A stretch of DNA of 64,000 nucleotides from contig NC_013081.1 of the NCBI RefSeq assembly GCF_000142805.1, forward strand, positions 496,001 through 560,000. Reading direction: 5' to 3'. The position numbers were made by a program, and so were the translations under genes. Of this stretch, positions 6,686 to 17,400 are shown piece after piece. The notes beneath the pieces are model-generated. The model was not told where the DNA came from. It saw only the letters and a program-made list of their open reading frames with translations, and made no database searches. Each line of letters starts with the position of its first letter. Positions within the stretch are counted from its first letter, which is position 1. The DNA is from Lachancea thermotolerans CBS 6340. Taxonomy: Eukaryota > Ascomycota > Saccharomycetes > Saccharomycetales > Saccharomycetaceae.

Positions 6686-8530
6686 ATGAGCAAGAAATCT
6701 CTCCCCGATTCTCAGGATGGCAACCAGCGAAAACCGCAGGAGTACATGAACGACTTTCTCTCGGACGCCGAGAGCGGGTCCAATGTCTCGCACGACCAGC
6801 AGAACGGCGGCGACGGTGGCGAGCACTACATACCGTCGCGCGACTTTGCGCCGCAGCACCGGATCTCGGCGTCCGCGTCGTACGTGCCCCGTAACGGCGA
6901 GGGCGGCGGAGGCAGCAACTACGCCGTGCAGCAAGTCGTGCCCAACACGCACATCCCAATGTCGCGGTCCAACTCCGGCAACAACGGCAGCGGCGGCGGC
7001 GGCGGCGGCGGCGGCGGCAGCGGCCACTCCACAGGGTACCGGAATCGCGCCCAGAGCGGGGTTTCCAGCAACTACATGAACATGCGCTCTGTGCAATCCA
7101 ACAGTGGCTCCGCGCAGAACGTCAACCAGCCGGAGGCGTCCGCGGACCCCCGAGACAACGACATCCCGCTCATGGTCAAGCCCAAGACCCTGTACCAAAA
7201 CCCTCAGACCCCGACCGTGCTGCCGTCCACATACCACCCGATCAACACCTGGTCCACGCTGAAACAGACGTACCTGAAGGAGTTCCTCGCAGAGTTCATG
7301 GGCACAATGGTCATGATCTTCTTCGGGTGCACCGTTGTCTGCCAGGTGCGCTCGGGCCAGCAGCAGCAGCGTGTCACATTCCTCAAAGAGCTCTCTGCCA
7401 GCACCCAGGTACCCGCGGAAAACAAGATCGAGCTTCTGCAGTACCTCATGCCGGTCGACCAATTCGGTACCTACGACGACGTCGCGCTCATCTGGGGTGG
7501 GGCCGTGGTCATGGGCTACTTCGCGGCCGGAGGTAGTGCTCTTTCCGGTGGTCACATGAATCCGGCTCTCACCCTCAGCAACTGCGTGTTCCGTGGTTTC
7601 CCATGGCGCAAAGTGCCCGTGTACTGGGCCGGTCAGTTGCTTGGCGCCTATTGCGGCGCCTTGATTGTATTCGCCTACTACATGCCCGTCATCAAATACG
7701 TCTACCCAGACTGGAACGGCAACGAAACCGTTCTCGGTATGTTTTGTACATCTCCGCTGCAGTACCTCGACTCTTCCCGCCAGTTTATCAGTGAGCTCAT
7801 TTGCAGTGCTGTTTTACAGGTTGGCATTTTCGCTTTGACCGATCCTTACACTTGTCTGCGTTCTGATTTGTTCCCGCTTATGCTTTTTGTTTTAATCTTC
7901 TGCTTGATCGGCGCGACAGCCTTGCAAACCGGCGCCGGCTTGAACCCTGCGCGTGACCTTGGACCGCGGCTGGCCCTCGCAACAGTGGGCTTTGAAAGCG
8001 ACACTCTATGGAGAGCCCATCACCACTATTTCTGGGTACCCATCGTCGCCCCATTCGTCGGCACCCTTCTCGGGGGTACTGTCTACGACATATGCATCTA
8101 CCAGGGGCACGAGTCTCCACTCAACTGGCCATACTCCCTAGTAAAACACAAGGCAAGAAGGGCGTGGAGCAACCGCCCTCGTTTTTACAGGAAAAGGGCA
8201 GGCTCCGACTCCGCGGTCAGTGACTGGGAATATGACAACGAAAGCAACAACGCCAGTGCTAGAGACACAGATAATGAGGATACGCCGAAGACAGGGTTCT
8301 TCCCCGAATCTGATCCTCAAATTCAAAAGCACGTCCAATTTAAAAGCATGTCCAAGAATTTCAATGGCAAGAGAAATCCTGTATCGGGCATTCCTACCAT
8401 TTTCGAGGAAGGCGATGATGACGATGTCGACGATGCTGATGAAGCCGCTAGCGGCAACGAAACCGAAAAGAGGCCTCCCTTGAAGCCTAAATCGTCGAAG
8501 TCATTTGATAAAAAAGGCAAGAAACAGTAA
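6686..8530 (+). CDS. FPS1: Aquaglyceroporin, plasma-membrane glycerol channel
   Basis: This is a MIP-family channel that releases glycerol under hypo-osmotic conditions. The 614-residue protein has long cytosolic tails flanking six membrane spans and two half-helices. The N-tail contains a poly-Gly run (103-111) and the strictly conserved gating region before helix 1 (about 163-195, with QNPQTPTVLP and a Thr-Pro MAPK-type site at T175). The pore motifs are NPA at 292-294 and NPA at 420-422, where S. cerevisiae Fps1 has NPS and NLA. The C-tail keeps YQGHESPLNW, KHVQFKS and GIPTIFEE, all Fps1 hallmarks, which rules out the Yfl054c-type paralogue. It ends 57 bp from convergent GOS1. GC content falls from very high at the 5' end to about 40% at the 3' end. 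Confidence 0.95.
   Translation: MSKKSLPDSQDGNQRKPQEYMNDFLSDAESGSNVSHDQQNGGDGGEHYIPSRDFAPQHRISASASYVPRNGEGGGGSNYAVQQVVPNTHIPMSRSNSGNNGSGGGGGGGGGSGHSTGYRNRAQSGVSSNYMNMRSVQSNSGSAQNVNQPEASADPRDNDIPLMVKPKTLYQNPQTPTVLPSTYHPINTWSTLKQTYLKEFLAEFMGTMVMIFFGCTVVCQVRSGQQQQRVTFLKELSASTQVPAENKIELLQYLMPVDQFGTYDDVALIWGGAVVMGYFAAGGSALSGGHMNPALTLSNCVFRGFPWRKVPVYWAGQLLGAYCGALIVFAYYMPVIKYVYPDWNGNETVLGMFCTSPLQYLDSSRQFISELICSAVLQVGIFALTDPYTCLRSDLFPLMLFVLIFCLIGATALQTGAGLNPARDLGPRLALATVGFESDTLWRAHHHYFWVPIVAPFVGTLLGGTVYDICIYQGHESPLNWPYSLVKHKARRAWSNRPRFYRKRAGSDSAVSDWEYDNESNNASARDTDNEDTPKTGFFPESDPQIQKHVQFKSMSKNFNGKRNPVSGIPTIFEEGDDDDVDDADEAASGNETEKRPPLKPKSSKSFDKKGKKQ
6991..7018. repeat. GGC trinucleotide repeat in FPS1
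   Basis: A run of GGC triplets encodes the poly-glycine stretch at FPS1 residues 103-111. It sits in the unstructured N-tail and is likely length-variable. Confidence 0.85.
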
Positions 8531-8587
8531 TAACGTGCAGTGCCGGCCTAGTCATAGGAGTTTTTCTGTAGTGTGTTTTAAAGATAT

Positions 8588-9232
8588 CTACCAGGTAAAG
8601 AACAGAAATAGTATACATAAAGTGATTAAGGAAGCAAGGATAACCGCATTCTTCTTTCTTCTGGTGTTGATCTTAGCAATGACCTGATTAATACCAGGAA
8701 CGCGCTGCAAAGTCTGCATCATTCTGTTGTTTGCGGTCTGCAGCACGGTTCTTTGAGAGGAAAACTGGTCCCTGGTATCCCAGGCCTGTGAAACTAGGCT
8801 GTCCACGACATTGTGAGACTCGTCTATGCGGCGTGCCTCATCCTGGATATACTTATCCTGGTCTTGTTCAGACTGCTGTGCTATGTCTTTTTTGACGCTG
8901 AATAAAAGGTTCAGGCGGTTGCGCTCTTGCTGGATCGAAGACCGGAGATTTCTGAAATGTTGCCAGTGTTCTTGCAAGATTTCTCGGTGCCGCTGAAGTT
9001 GCGATAGCTTCGAAGCAGAGATACTGGGGTTCTCGTTGCAGATGTTGCTCAAGGAGTCCACCACCTCTTGCCGCTGGGTGAGCAGGCTATCTAGCTTAGA
9101 GTCAAGATTCCTCTCCTGAGATGTGGGCTCGGAGCTTGTGGTTTGCGCATACTGCGAAAACTTGGACAGTAGAGATTCAGTTTGTGATTCCAGGGAAATT
9201 GCTTGGCCTCTCACAGTCACAAACGAGGCCAT
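8588..9232 (-). CDS. GOS1: Golgi v-SNARE
   Basis: This is a Qb-type SNARE of the Golgi (GS28 family) acting in intra-Golgi and ER-Golgi transport with Sed5, Ykt6 and Sft1. The 214-residue protein has the MASFVTVRGQAISLESQTESLL N-terminus typical of Gos1, a helical N-terminal domain, and a SNARE coiled coil from about residue 125 to 190. A single C-terminal anchor follows (about 195-213, ILASLITLCILFLFF). The length is close to that of the yeast protein (223). It is the first of four co-directional minus-strand genes and converges on FPS1. It corresponds to YHL031C, whereas its next neighbour ATG10 is a chromosome XII gene in S. cerevisiae. Confidence 0.96.
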   Translation of the reverse strand: MASFVTVRGQAISLESQTESLLSKFSQYAQTTSSEPTSQERNLDSKLDSLLTQRQEVVDSLSNICNENPSISASKLSQLQRHREILQEHWQHFRNLRSSIQQERNRLNLLFSVKKDIAQQSEQDQDKYIQDEARRIDESHNVVDSLVSQAWDTRDQFSSQRTVLQTANNRMMQTLQRVPGINQVIAKINTRRKKNAVILASLITLCILFLFFTW

Positions 9233-9290
9233 TTTCTCTCTTTTTAATCAAAGTACGGTTCGGGGAATTTCAGATGTTGTTGGTCGAATG

Positions 9291-9767
9291 TCATACATCA
9301 TCAACGAATAAATACGTGTTAGAAAAACACGGGTCAAACAGCGACAAGTAAACAGAAGCCCAGCGTTTAAGGTAATGATGCTTCACTGACCCTACTATAT
9401 GTGAGGTGTCGCAAGCATGGACGCTAAACCAGCTATCTTTGCGTGCTTCGTGCAGGTGGTCAAGGCCTATGCTAAAGTCCTGCACGTTCATGAGCCTTGA
9501 TAAGTCAGCAGGGAAGCATGGACGTTGCAGTTCAGCTCCTTGCTCAGTTGTCGCTTCCCATATCTTGAATATCAGTCGGGGCTCTTGGTACGTCTGCGAG
9601 TACCCTATCTCAAACTCATACGTGTAGAAGGCCAGCGTCGGATGCTCCGCCAGCCCTATGAGCGCCTCGCCGTTCAGAGAAGCATGCACACTGAGACATT
9701 TTGGCCAAAGCTGTAATACTGGAATTAGTGCCTGGAGCTGTTCGCGGAACTCGCCAAGCGGGATCAT
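9291..9767 (-). CDS. ATG10: E2-like enzyme for Atg12-Atg5 conjugation
   Basis: Atg10 accepts Atg12 from the E1-like Atg7 and transfers it to Atg5 during autophagosome formation. The 158-residue protein is near the yeast length (167) and is recognised by FSVHACDTSHI, in which C119 is the expected catalytic cysteine within the family's H-x-C-[DE]-T-S pattern. The upstream FYTYEFEIGYSQTYQEPRL strands form the E2-like sheet. Sequence conservation in this family is low, so the call also leans on position: GOS1 is 58 bp away and SDH2 follows, as YLL042C next to YLL041C in S. cerevisiae. Confidence 0.92.
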   Translation of the reverse strand: MIPLGEFREQLQALIPVLQLWPKCLSVHASLNGEALIGLAEHPTLAFYTYEFEIGYSQTYQEPRLIFKIWEATTEQGAELQRPCFPADLSRLMNVQDFSIGLDHLHEARKDSWFSVHACDTSHIVGSVKHHYLKRWASVYLSLFDPCFSNTYLFVDDV

Positions 9768-9941
9768 GGATCTGTGAGGTTGGCGCTCAACTTTGACTTG
9801 TTTTGTTCTAATAAATATAATGATAAATAGTGTGAAGGTGTTGATATTTCTAATAAATAATAACGCGAAAGCCTCGAAAAATCAGCTTCTGGGGCTTCCC
9901 GTATGTGGAGGGTTTTGTTGAGTGCTTGTTTTCACTCTTTC

Positions 9942-10733
9942 TTAGGAGGTAGCCAAAGCCTTCTTGATCTCGGCGATAGCGTAACCCGGGTTGAGACCCT
10001 TAGGACACGTTCTGGTACAGTTCATAATGGTGTGACATCTGTACAAGGACATGGAGTTCTGTAGCATCTCTTTTCTGAACTTGGAAGCCTCGTCTCTGGA
10101 GTCGATCAACCAACGGTATGCCTGCATGAGAACCGCTGGCCCCAGATACTGCTCCTGGTTCCACCAATACGAAGGGCACGATGTCGAGCAGCAAGCGCAA
10201 AGAATACACTCGTAAAGACCGTCTAGCTTCTTTCTGTCTTCGATGCTCTGCAAGTTCTCCTTGCCGTCCTCTGGCATCTTCGACCTCTGCAAGTAAGGCT
10301 GCACCGACTTGTACTGCTTGTAGAATTGCGTCAGGTCAGGAACCAGGTCCTTGACGATGTACATATGTGGCAGGGGGTAGATCTTGGTCTGCTTAGAAAC
10401 ATCTGTGTCGATCTTGCACAAGCACGCTAGCGTGTTTCTGCCTCCGATGTTCATCGCGCACGAGCCGCAAATACCCTCTCTGCACGATCTTCTCAGCGTA
10501 AGGGTTGCATCCTGCTCATCCTTGATCTTTAGTAATGCATCCAGCACCATAGGTCCGCATTTGTTCAAGTCAACCTTGAACTCTTGCAATTTTGGCTTGT
10601 CGGCAGGGTGGTCCGGGTTCCAACGATAGATCTTGAATGTCTTTAGTCTTGGCTCCTGTACTACCTCAGTAGCTAATCCTCTCCTTGCAACCACTCCTGC
10701 TATGTTCCTCTTTAAAATACCGCTCATCATCAT
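9942..10733 (-). CDS. SDH2: Succinate dehydrogenase iron-sulfur subunit
   Basis: This is subunit B of mitochondrial complex II, which passes electrons from FAD in Sdh1 to ubiquinone. The 263-residue protein begins with a basic presequence (about 20 residues, ending near RRGLATE). The 2Fe-2S ligands lie in [15 protein letters not shown] with a further Cys in LACLC. The 4Fe-4S and 3Fe-4S ligands lie in [19 protein letters not shown] and [11 protein letters not shown]. Three ATGs in a row open the frame; the outermost is annotated, and initiation could use any of them. A TATATAAA box (plus-strand 10803-10810) lies 70 bp upstream and a CCAAT box lies at about -225. Confidence 0.98.
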   Translation of the reverse strand: MMMSGILKRNIAGVVARRGLATEVVQEPRLKTFKIYRWNPDHPADKPKLQEFKVDLNKCGPMVLDALLKIKDEQDATLTLRRSCREGICGSCAMNIGGRNTLACLCKIDTDVSKQTKIYPLPHMYIVKDLVPDLTQFYKQYKSVQPYLQRSKMPEDGKENLQSIEDRKKLDGLYECILCACCSTSCPSYWWNQEQYLGPAVLMQAYRWLIDSRDEASKFRKEMLQNSMSLYRCHTIMNCTRTCPKGLNPGYAIAEIKKALATS

Positions 10734-11435
10734 TTCTACCTTTCTGTTTCGGACCGGAGACTATTTGCAACTCTCATCGCCGCTGCTCCATACTTTGTTG
10801 GTTTTATATACACGAGCGTATCCCCAATCTCGGAGCCGATAGGCTACAGAGAAATGAAGGTCAGGCATCGGAGCAAATCGGAGTGTCGCATTAGTATAAA
10901 GTGATATATGGTGTATCAGAAAGAAGGAGTAAAGAACTCAAATGCTGAAAGGGGATATTGGGTGTATTAAAGCGATGATCGGAAGGGCCTCGGTGCTTTT
11001 CGGGTGTATTCAATCGGTGTACTTTATCAGGGTTCGTTCGGCGCAGTAAGTCAATACCCTGGCCTTCGTTACTCTTTCAACAACAGTAAAGATTGAATTC
11101 GCAGGAAAGCGCCGAACTGAAAAGCGTGATCGCACCATAATAGCCAACTTTCGTCCCTAGAACTGTCACTAACGAACGTGTCTCAGCCCGGGATGCCAAA
11201 CCCGGCTCGTAAACAAAGTCACCATAGACGAAAATGTCATTGAGCATGAGAGATAATAATACGCCTGTAGGTCTTAACGAGTGGCCTGATAAACGCCGAA
11301 GGGAGACCGAGGTCCGAACGTAGGATACAAAACGATAGCTTCTTTCTGCTATCTCGCGTATTCATTGTCGTCGATAGGAGGTGGCTCCATTCCTTCCGAA
11401 GCATGCTACGGAGCAATTTGTAGCAGGCTCACAGC
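10734..11435. other. SDH2 promoter and VPS13 3' flank
   Basis: No gene is seen in these 702 bp. The first 250 bp form the SDH2 promoter, with a TATA box at 10803-10810 and a minus-strand CCAAT at 10957-10961 (a possible Hap2/3/4/5 site, as expected for a respiratory gene). The remainder, to the VPS13 stop, shows only short frames without coding character. Confidence 0.5.
10803..10810 (-). promoter_or_regulatory. TATA box of SDH2
   Basis: The minus strand reads TATATAAA, a full TATAWAAR match, 70 bp upstream of the SDH2 start. Confidence 0.5.
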
Positions 11436-14400
11436 TCATAGTTCCGCCTGACAGTACTTGTTGTATTCGTTAACTGCGACAGAGATGTTCTTGTAGAGGA
11501 ACCTCTTCTCTTCAGGGTCTGAGATAGGCACAAACAGCTCACTGGATGCGCCCTTGAGTACTATAACAAGACCGGCCCTCTCCAGCGTCATGGAGCGAAC
11601 GTCTGTGTAGCGAACTTTCCACATGATCTCGAGACTAGCAAGCCTGACCTCAATTATGTGCTGCAGAGATACCAGCACGGCAAGCTGTTTTCCAGGCAAC
11701 ACTACGTGCGCCAAGTACTGATCCGTTATGCATTCGCCACCATTGGCGCTCTTGAGCCAGTATTGGCCCTGCGACTCACGCAAATTGTATGGTTTAATGA
11801 TCTTATCGTATCCGATATACCTAGGGAGACGCACCTGAGTAGTGAGCGAGCCGTCCATCACAGTTGTCGTGTTCCTGATACCCTCACTGACATTGCTGGC
11901 AAGGTCCAACATGCCAATCGCGGTCTTTGTTGGGAGGCCGACTAGTCCCTTTCCTAGGCCCTTCAAAAAGCCAGGGACCCCTTCTTTAGAAGCGCCTTGA
12001 TACGGATCGAAAGCAATACCTCTAAGCCCGCTGCTGACACCATTTACAAAAGATGTTGCGCCGGAGCCGAAACCGTTAATACTCTTATTGTTCCTCGCCT
12101 TGCGCTGCTCCAAGCGTCGTCTCTCTTGGAATTGTGCATCCTGTGTAGCAACTGACAGACCCTTGGCTACCGAGCCAGTGAATCTCGCGAAACTGTCAGA
12201 AAGCCCAAAAACAGACTTTTTGACGAAGCTCAGGCCACCTTTGGCTATACTAATGCCCAATTCTTGTGGCCTGTCATTCATCATGTATCCCTGGTATGGT
12301 TCGTAAAAGATATCCCACACGCCAGAGCTGATATTGTTGAAAAGCCCCACTGGATTCCCCAAAAAGTCAGCCGAACCAAGTATTTTGTGGATCTGATAGA
12401 AGAACTGCTGCCCGTAATGAACCTGTATCGCACTCATTAGCATTGGCAAAGGCACCTTGGCATTATCCAAAAATAACGAGTTAAGTTTGATAGGTGCATC
12501 GTTAATGTTGGCAAACGCCATAGTCAAAACATTGGTAAAGAACATCAATGTATTCTGAGGGTCCACCTTTTCACCCTCGACATTCAGGCGCTCTGTACGG
12601 ACAAATGAAAGATGCAACATGGTTGGCTGCAAGTGGAATACTTCAAAGTAAATGTCGTTGTTTCTTTGAAGCTCACTTGGATATGAAAGCATTGTACACT
12701 CAGTGCACATATTGTCTTCAACATTGTTAACCCAAGAGGCTCCTGGCACTTTCGTAAAGTCAATTAAAGCCATCAAAAAGTCCTCATCAAGCTGGACAGT
12801 GAGCTCTTGAAGTAGAAGGGTTGCATGTTTGAGATACAGGACGCCGTGTGTGTCATCTTTGACTTTCGATACAGATCCTGAGAGCACTGGGTGGTTGTTC
12901 AATTCCTTCGCAGTTTTTTGAATGGCTGTTGGGTAAAGGATGTTAGGGAAAATGCCTCCAAACAACTGGTTATCAATTTGAAGCCATTTCAATTTTACAC
13001 TAGCTGTTTGGTATAGGTCTGATTCGTTGTAGCGAAGTTCGAGCCCGTTGAGCGTCACATAGCAAAGCTCTTGTAGACGAGTATTGATCAAAGAAATTCC
13101 AACACCTTCAAACGAAACTACGACTTTAGTAAAGACGTTTTTGTCTTCATCCCTAACTTCAAAACGATCTCCCTTATCCGAAGATAAGGATGAGCTAGTA
13201 GTGTTGCCCGTTTTGAGTTTGTAAAGACTTAATTCGGGGCGATAGTTAGTGATGATTAAAGCTTGCGTAGGGCCGTCAGCCACAACATTGAGATCGACGA
13301 TGGCTGGTGCTTCGTTCCCATTTCGTGACGGAATCCTCATTGGCCTGAGGTTACCTATTTCAGCTAGCTGTATCTCCCGCTGACGTTGACGACAGACTAA
13401 AACCAGCTTCTTTTGTCTAGCAGCCGGATAGTCCCATGCATAGGGCATGGCGCTTCTTGGAGGAACTCTGTAGTATAGAGCTTCATATTTCATGTCTCCC
13501 AAATCATCGTAGAGATCATAATCTTCCTCCGTATCAAAAGTATGAGGATCCCGCTGATAGAAGATGAATTCGTGATCAGAAAAATTTCTGATCGAGTATG
13601 GCCATTCTCCGTCCGCATTATCAATGCTTATGAATATGGTTGAATCTTCCAGAACAATATCTAACTTCAAAAGCTGATGTCCAGATCTGTTTTTCAGTAC
13701 CTTAACGTAACTTGAACCAATATCCTTAATCATAAAGGGAGAAGACCATTCAGACTGAGACCCAAGGAACTTAATGCTGAGATGCTTGTTTACAATATTT
13801 CTCATCTTGTATAACGGGAAAGAGACTTTTGAAAAAGCCGTGAGTACATTGCTGGATCCATATTCGCTGACTTCTAAATCCACGTCCAGATTGTTTCGCA
13901 AAATATATCTGGGCATGATCTTTATGATTTTACTGAGAGCATACTTTCCTTCGCCTTCGGACACAACGACTCCGATATTGCTTTCCTGATTCTTGTTAGG
14001 TATATCCATTGTTAAATCAACCGACTGACCTATCGCATCAAAAGACGTCCTCACACTCCAATCTGAGTCCTTGAACTTTATGCGTGCTCTGTTTTTGTTA
14101 GATCTATCGCGCTCGAAAGAAAACATTCGAGGGTTCGTGTATTTTGAAGAATCATCTTTTAAGAGCACTTTGGATATCGCAATGTTGTTTCTATCACCCT
14201 CAACTTGAATATCTCTGTTGCTTCCATTCAAAATAACGTATGGCGAATAAACACTAATGATTTTAGCACGAGAGCCTTCCACTGTTCGATAATGGAGGTT
14301 AAGGTTCAGCTTTTGGCCGTTCTCGTATTTCAAAAATAGCTTGCTTTCTGCCTTCAATTCAGAATTAGGCCTAGTGTTAATAAGAGACTGCTCTGACATT

Positions 14401-17400
14401 TGAAGACCATCGTCCATTGGCTGTACCGCCAGTAAAAGGTAGTCACGTAATGTGACGCTGTGAATTAGCACTCTTTCACCTTTGTGAAGAAGACGAGTTT
14501 CTGTTTCCTCTTTCCCTTTTGTGGCGTTTGCGCTCTCTGATCTCCAAAAGAGCTTGTATTTCATCGAATAGGGCAGCAAGTTCTCCAAAATAAGAGGGGA
14601 CGAGATGATGACTTTCATATGAGGATATATGCTTGCCAGAGGCTCTTCTTTGTCGAATTTAGCATCAACTTCATAGTAGAAAAGTGCAGGATCTTCTTTA
14701 TTCTCACAGACAACAGAGCGTGGGCGGGACATCAGATCCCTCCATGATATACTTTCTCTTGACCAGCCGTAGTTCCCACTTGGCTTCAAAAGGAAACGAG
14801 AGCTATACGCCTTTTCAGCAGGGATTGAGCGGGACTCTCCTGGATTTATGGTGAAGATTCCGTCTTCATTTGATAGCTTAAACTCAAGCAAATCACTTGT
14901 AGCGTTCTCTAAGGTCAGAGTAGATCTTATAATCAAGAGCTTAACGTTATCTTCACAAAGCTTCAACTCACAAGCCAGCCTTGTATGGACCCCATTCACT
15001 TTCGGCTGGAGGGTGTAAACATCTTCCCCTTCGGAGGTCACGTCAATCTTCAAAGTTGATTCATAATGCCCTCCTTCAATACTAGCTCCTAACGTATTCA
15101 TTGAGTCGTCTGTATCCAAGTTCTCACGAACTTTTCTCCAGTCTTCAAACTCCCAAGGGATTGTTTCTCCGCTTTTAAGTATTGTTATCTGGTCTTTTGA
15201 TTGGGGTTTCTCGGACGCAATCCATATTTTCAAGTCCATCCCTGTGTCATTGCAAATCTTATAAGGCTTCGTTGCTCCCCTAGCTTCTGTATCTTTTGTA
15301 TAATAAAGTGAATTTGGGATCTGAGAGAGCAATGCTATCGTACGCGATGAAAGAGACACTTCGGCAAGTTGACGAGAAATGATATCAAAACACAAGGCAG
15401 CATCTGTTTCTATGCCCTTCGATAAATGGAAAGATAAAGGCACAGTTTCTAAAAGAGGTTCCCAACTAGATCTAGAGTAGTTGAACACATTAGCGTAGGT
15501 TTCAATAGATGCGACAGCCTCAACATCGTTGGTCCAATCCTTGGCGTTTAACGTAAAAGGTTTAATGCTCAAATCAATTATTGGAAGTTCATGAATATCA
15601 CCAATCAGGACCAATCTTAAGCCCTCAAAATTAGCTTCCAGCTTTTCATGTTTAACAATGGTCTCCAATTCTTCCTCACTAATGTCATCTGATTTTGAAA
15701 TATTGCTCATAGATGAAACAATACTGGGGGCATACCGTGAAAGGGTTTTCTTAAATTCTTTGGAAAATGAACCATACTTCGTACCTGATTCGTCTGCTTC
15801 TGGCTCAACCTGTGGACTCAGCCCATGTTCCCTTGCGAGAGTCATGGCTTTGTTGAAAATGGACATGGCTAACCTGATATCTCTCAAAGCAAGTCTCATA
15901 ACGAGAGGCTCAACTGAAGCATGAACATCAGTTATAAGCTTTTCAGACGTCGAACTTCTTTGGTCAAAAAGAATGCTTGATGAAAAATCATCAAGTAAGC
16001 GAATCCGATTTTTGTCGAAAGATTGCATTCTACAGAGAAACATGCCAATGTTATTGGCACTAGCAGTCATGATGTTTTGGTCTGCAAAAAGTAGTTGCCC
16101 AACGTTAAACACTATTGCCTCGGTATTTTCTTCGGAAGGATCCGACAGAAGGACCAGAGAACTGTCAACGACGTTAATAGAATACTGGAATTTGGTAGAT
16201 GACGGTTGTTGTTCTTGCTCCAGGGCTGGCGGGCTGGCATGCGCGGGGGATTTATCAAACACCTTGGCGGGAGGATTGATATTCACAGATGCATCAATGA
16301 ATGATTTCAAGGCAAAAAGATAATCTAGTGCAAGAATGATTCTTGGACTATCAACCGTAACATTAACATTATCAACCGTTAGTGATTCATGTTGTTCTTT
16401 GGTGTATGAAGCCATAAATTGATAGCTGTCATGCGACACTTTGGGAATGATCTTATCGTGCTTATTCTGTTTGACCTTCCGGATGTCATCGACTGTGAAC
16501 GAAGCTATGTGAGTTTCCGCCCTCATACGCGAGTCCTTGTCAATGCCGAGCGAAAGACCAATATCATTCAGGCTGATTTTTGTAATTCCACTCTGGCTTA
16601 TATCCGATGAATTCTTGGTATCATTGTAAATGGTCAGAGAAAGCTGGGGTGCCGTAAAATTAACACTAAACTCGGTTTCCGAGGTCCGGTCTTCTTCCTC
16701 AGTAAATAAAATTGGGTCAGGCTTCGTCTCTGTTTTTGCTTCCGGCGAAACAAAAGTATTGGCGTTTCTTGCAACATCTTGAATTTCTGCAAAGTCATCT
16801 TCACAATAATCTATGATAAACGCATTTGGAAGCCTCTGGCTCAGCAGATAAATATACTGAAGTTGTAATTCAGTTAAGTGAGCAGCTAAAGGTTCAAAAA
16901 CACCTTTGGCGTCGATTTTGACAGGTATTTGCTTAGTGCCCTGATAATGGTCAATATCAAAGTGAAGATCCAGGTTCTCAATGATGTGCAAATTTTGAGT
17001 AAGTTCGTGCTCCATGTGAAACGTTGAGCCTAGGTTACCTGAGCGTATTCCCGCTTTTATTTTATTTACCAATCTTTCGCCTTCATTATGGAAAGAGTTT
17101 TGCAGAAAGAACTCTCCCAAAAAGAAAGAAACATGATCAAACAGGTTTCTCCGAGGGTCAATCAACTTCGGGAAGGTTATGACAGGGGCTCTCACTAGGA
17201 TATCCAGCTTGATATTATTGACTGTTTCAATGTTACCTGCCTGATTGTACGCAGCCTCGCGGGCTCTGTCAAAGAAAACTTTCATTTTTTGGAATTTGGC
17301 GAGGTAATTTACTATCTTGTTGACAGCGTGGTCCACAAAGTTAACGTTCATCGAACCCGTTTTGTATTTTAAAAGGGAACTGTAGTCCAATTTTTCGGTT

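Noticed and set aside
6635-7555. 306-codon minus-strand frame opposite the FPS1 5' part
   Set aside because: It is complementary to the Gly-rich FPS1 tail and pore region, and has low-complexity Ala/Val text without features.
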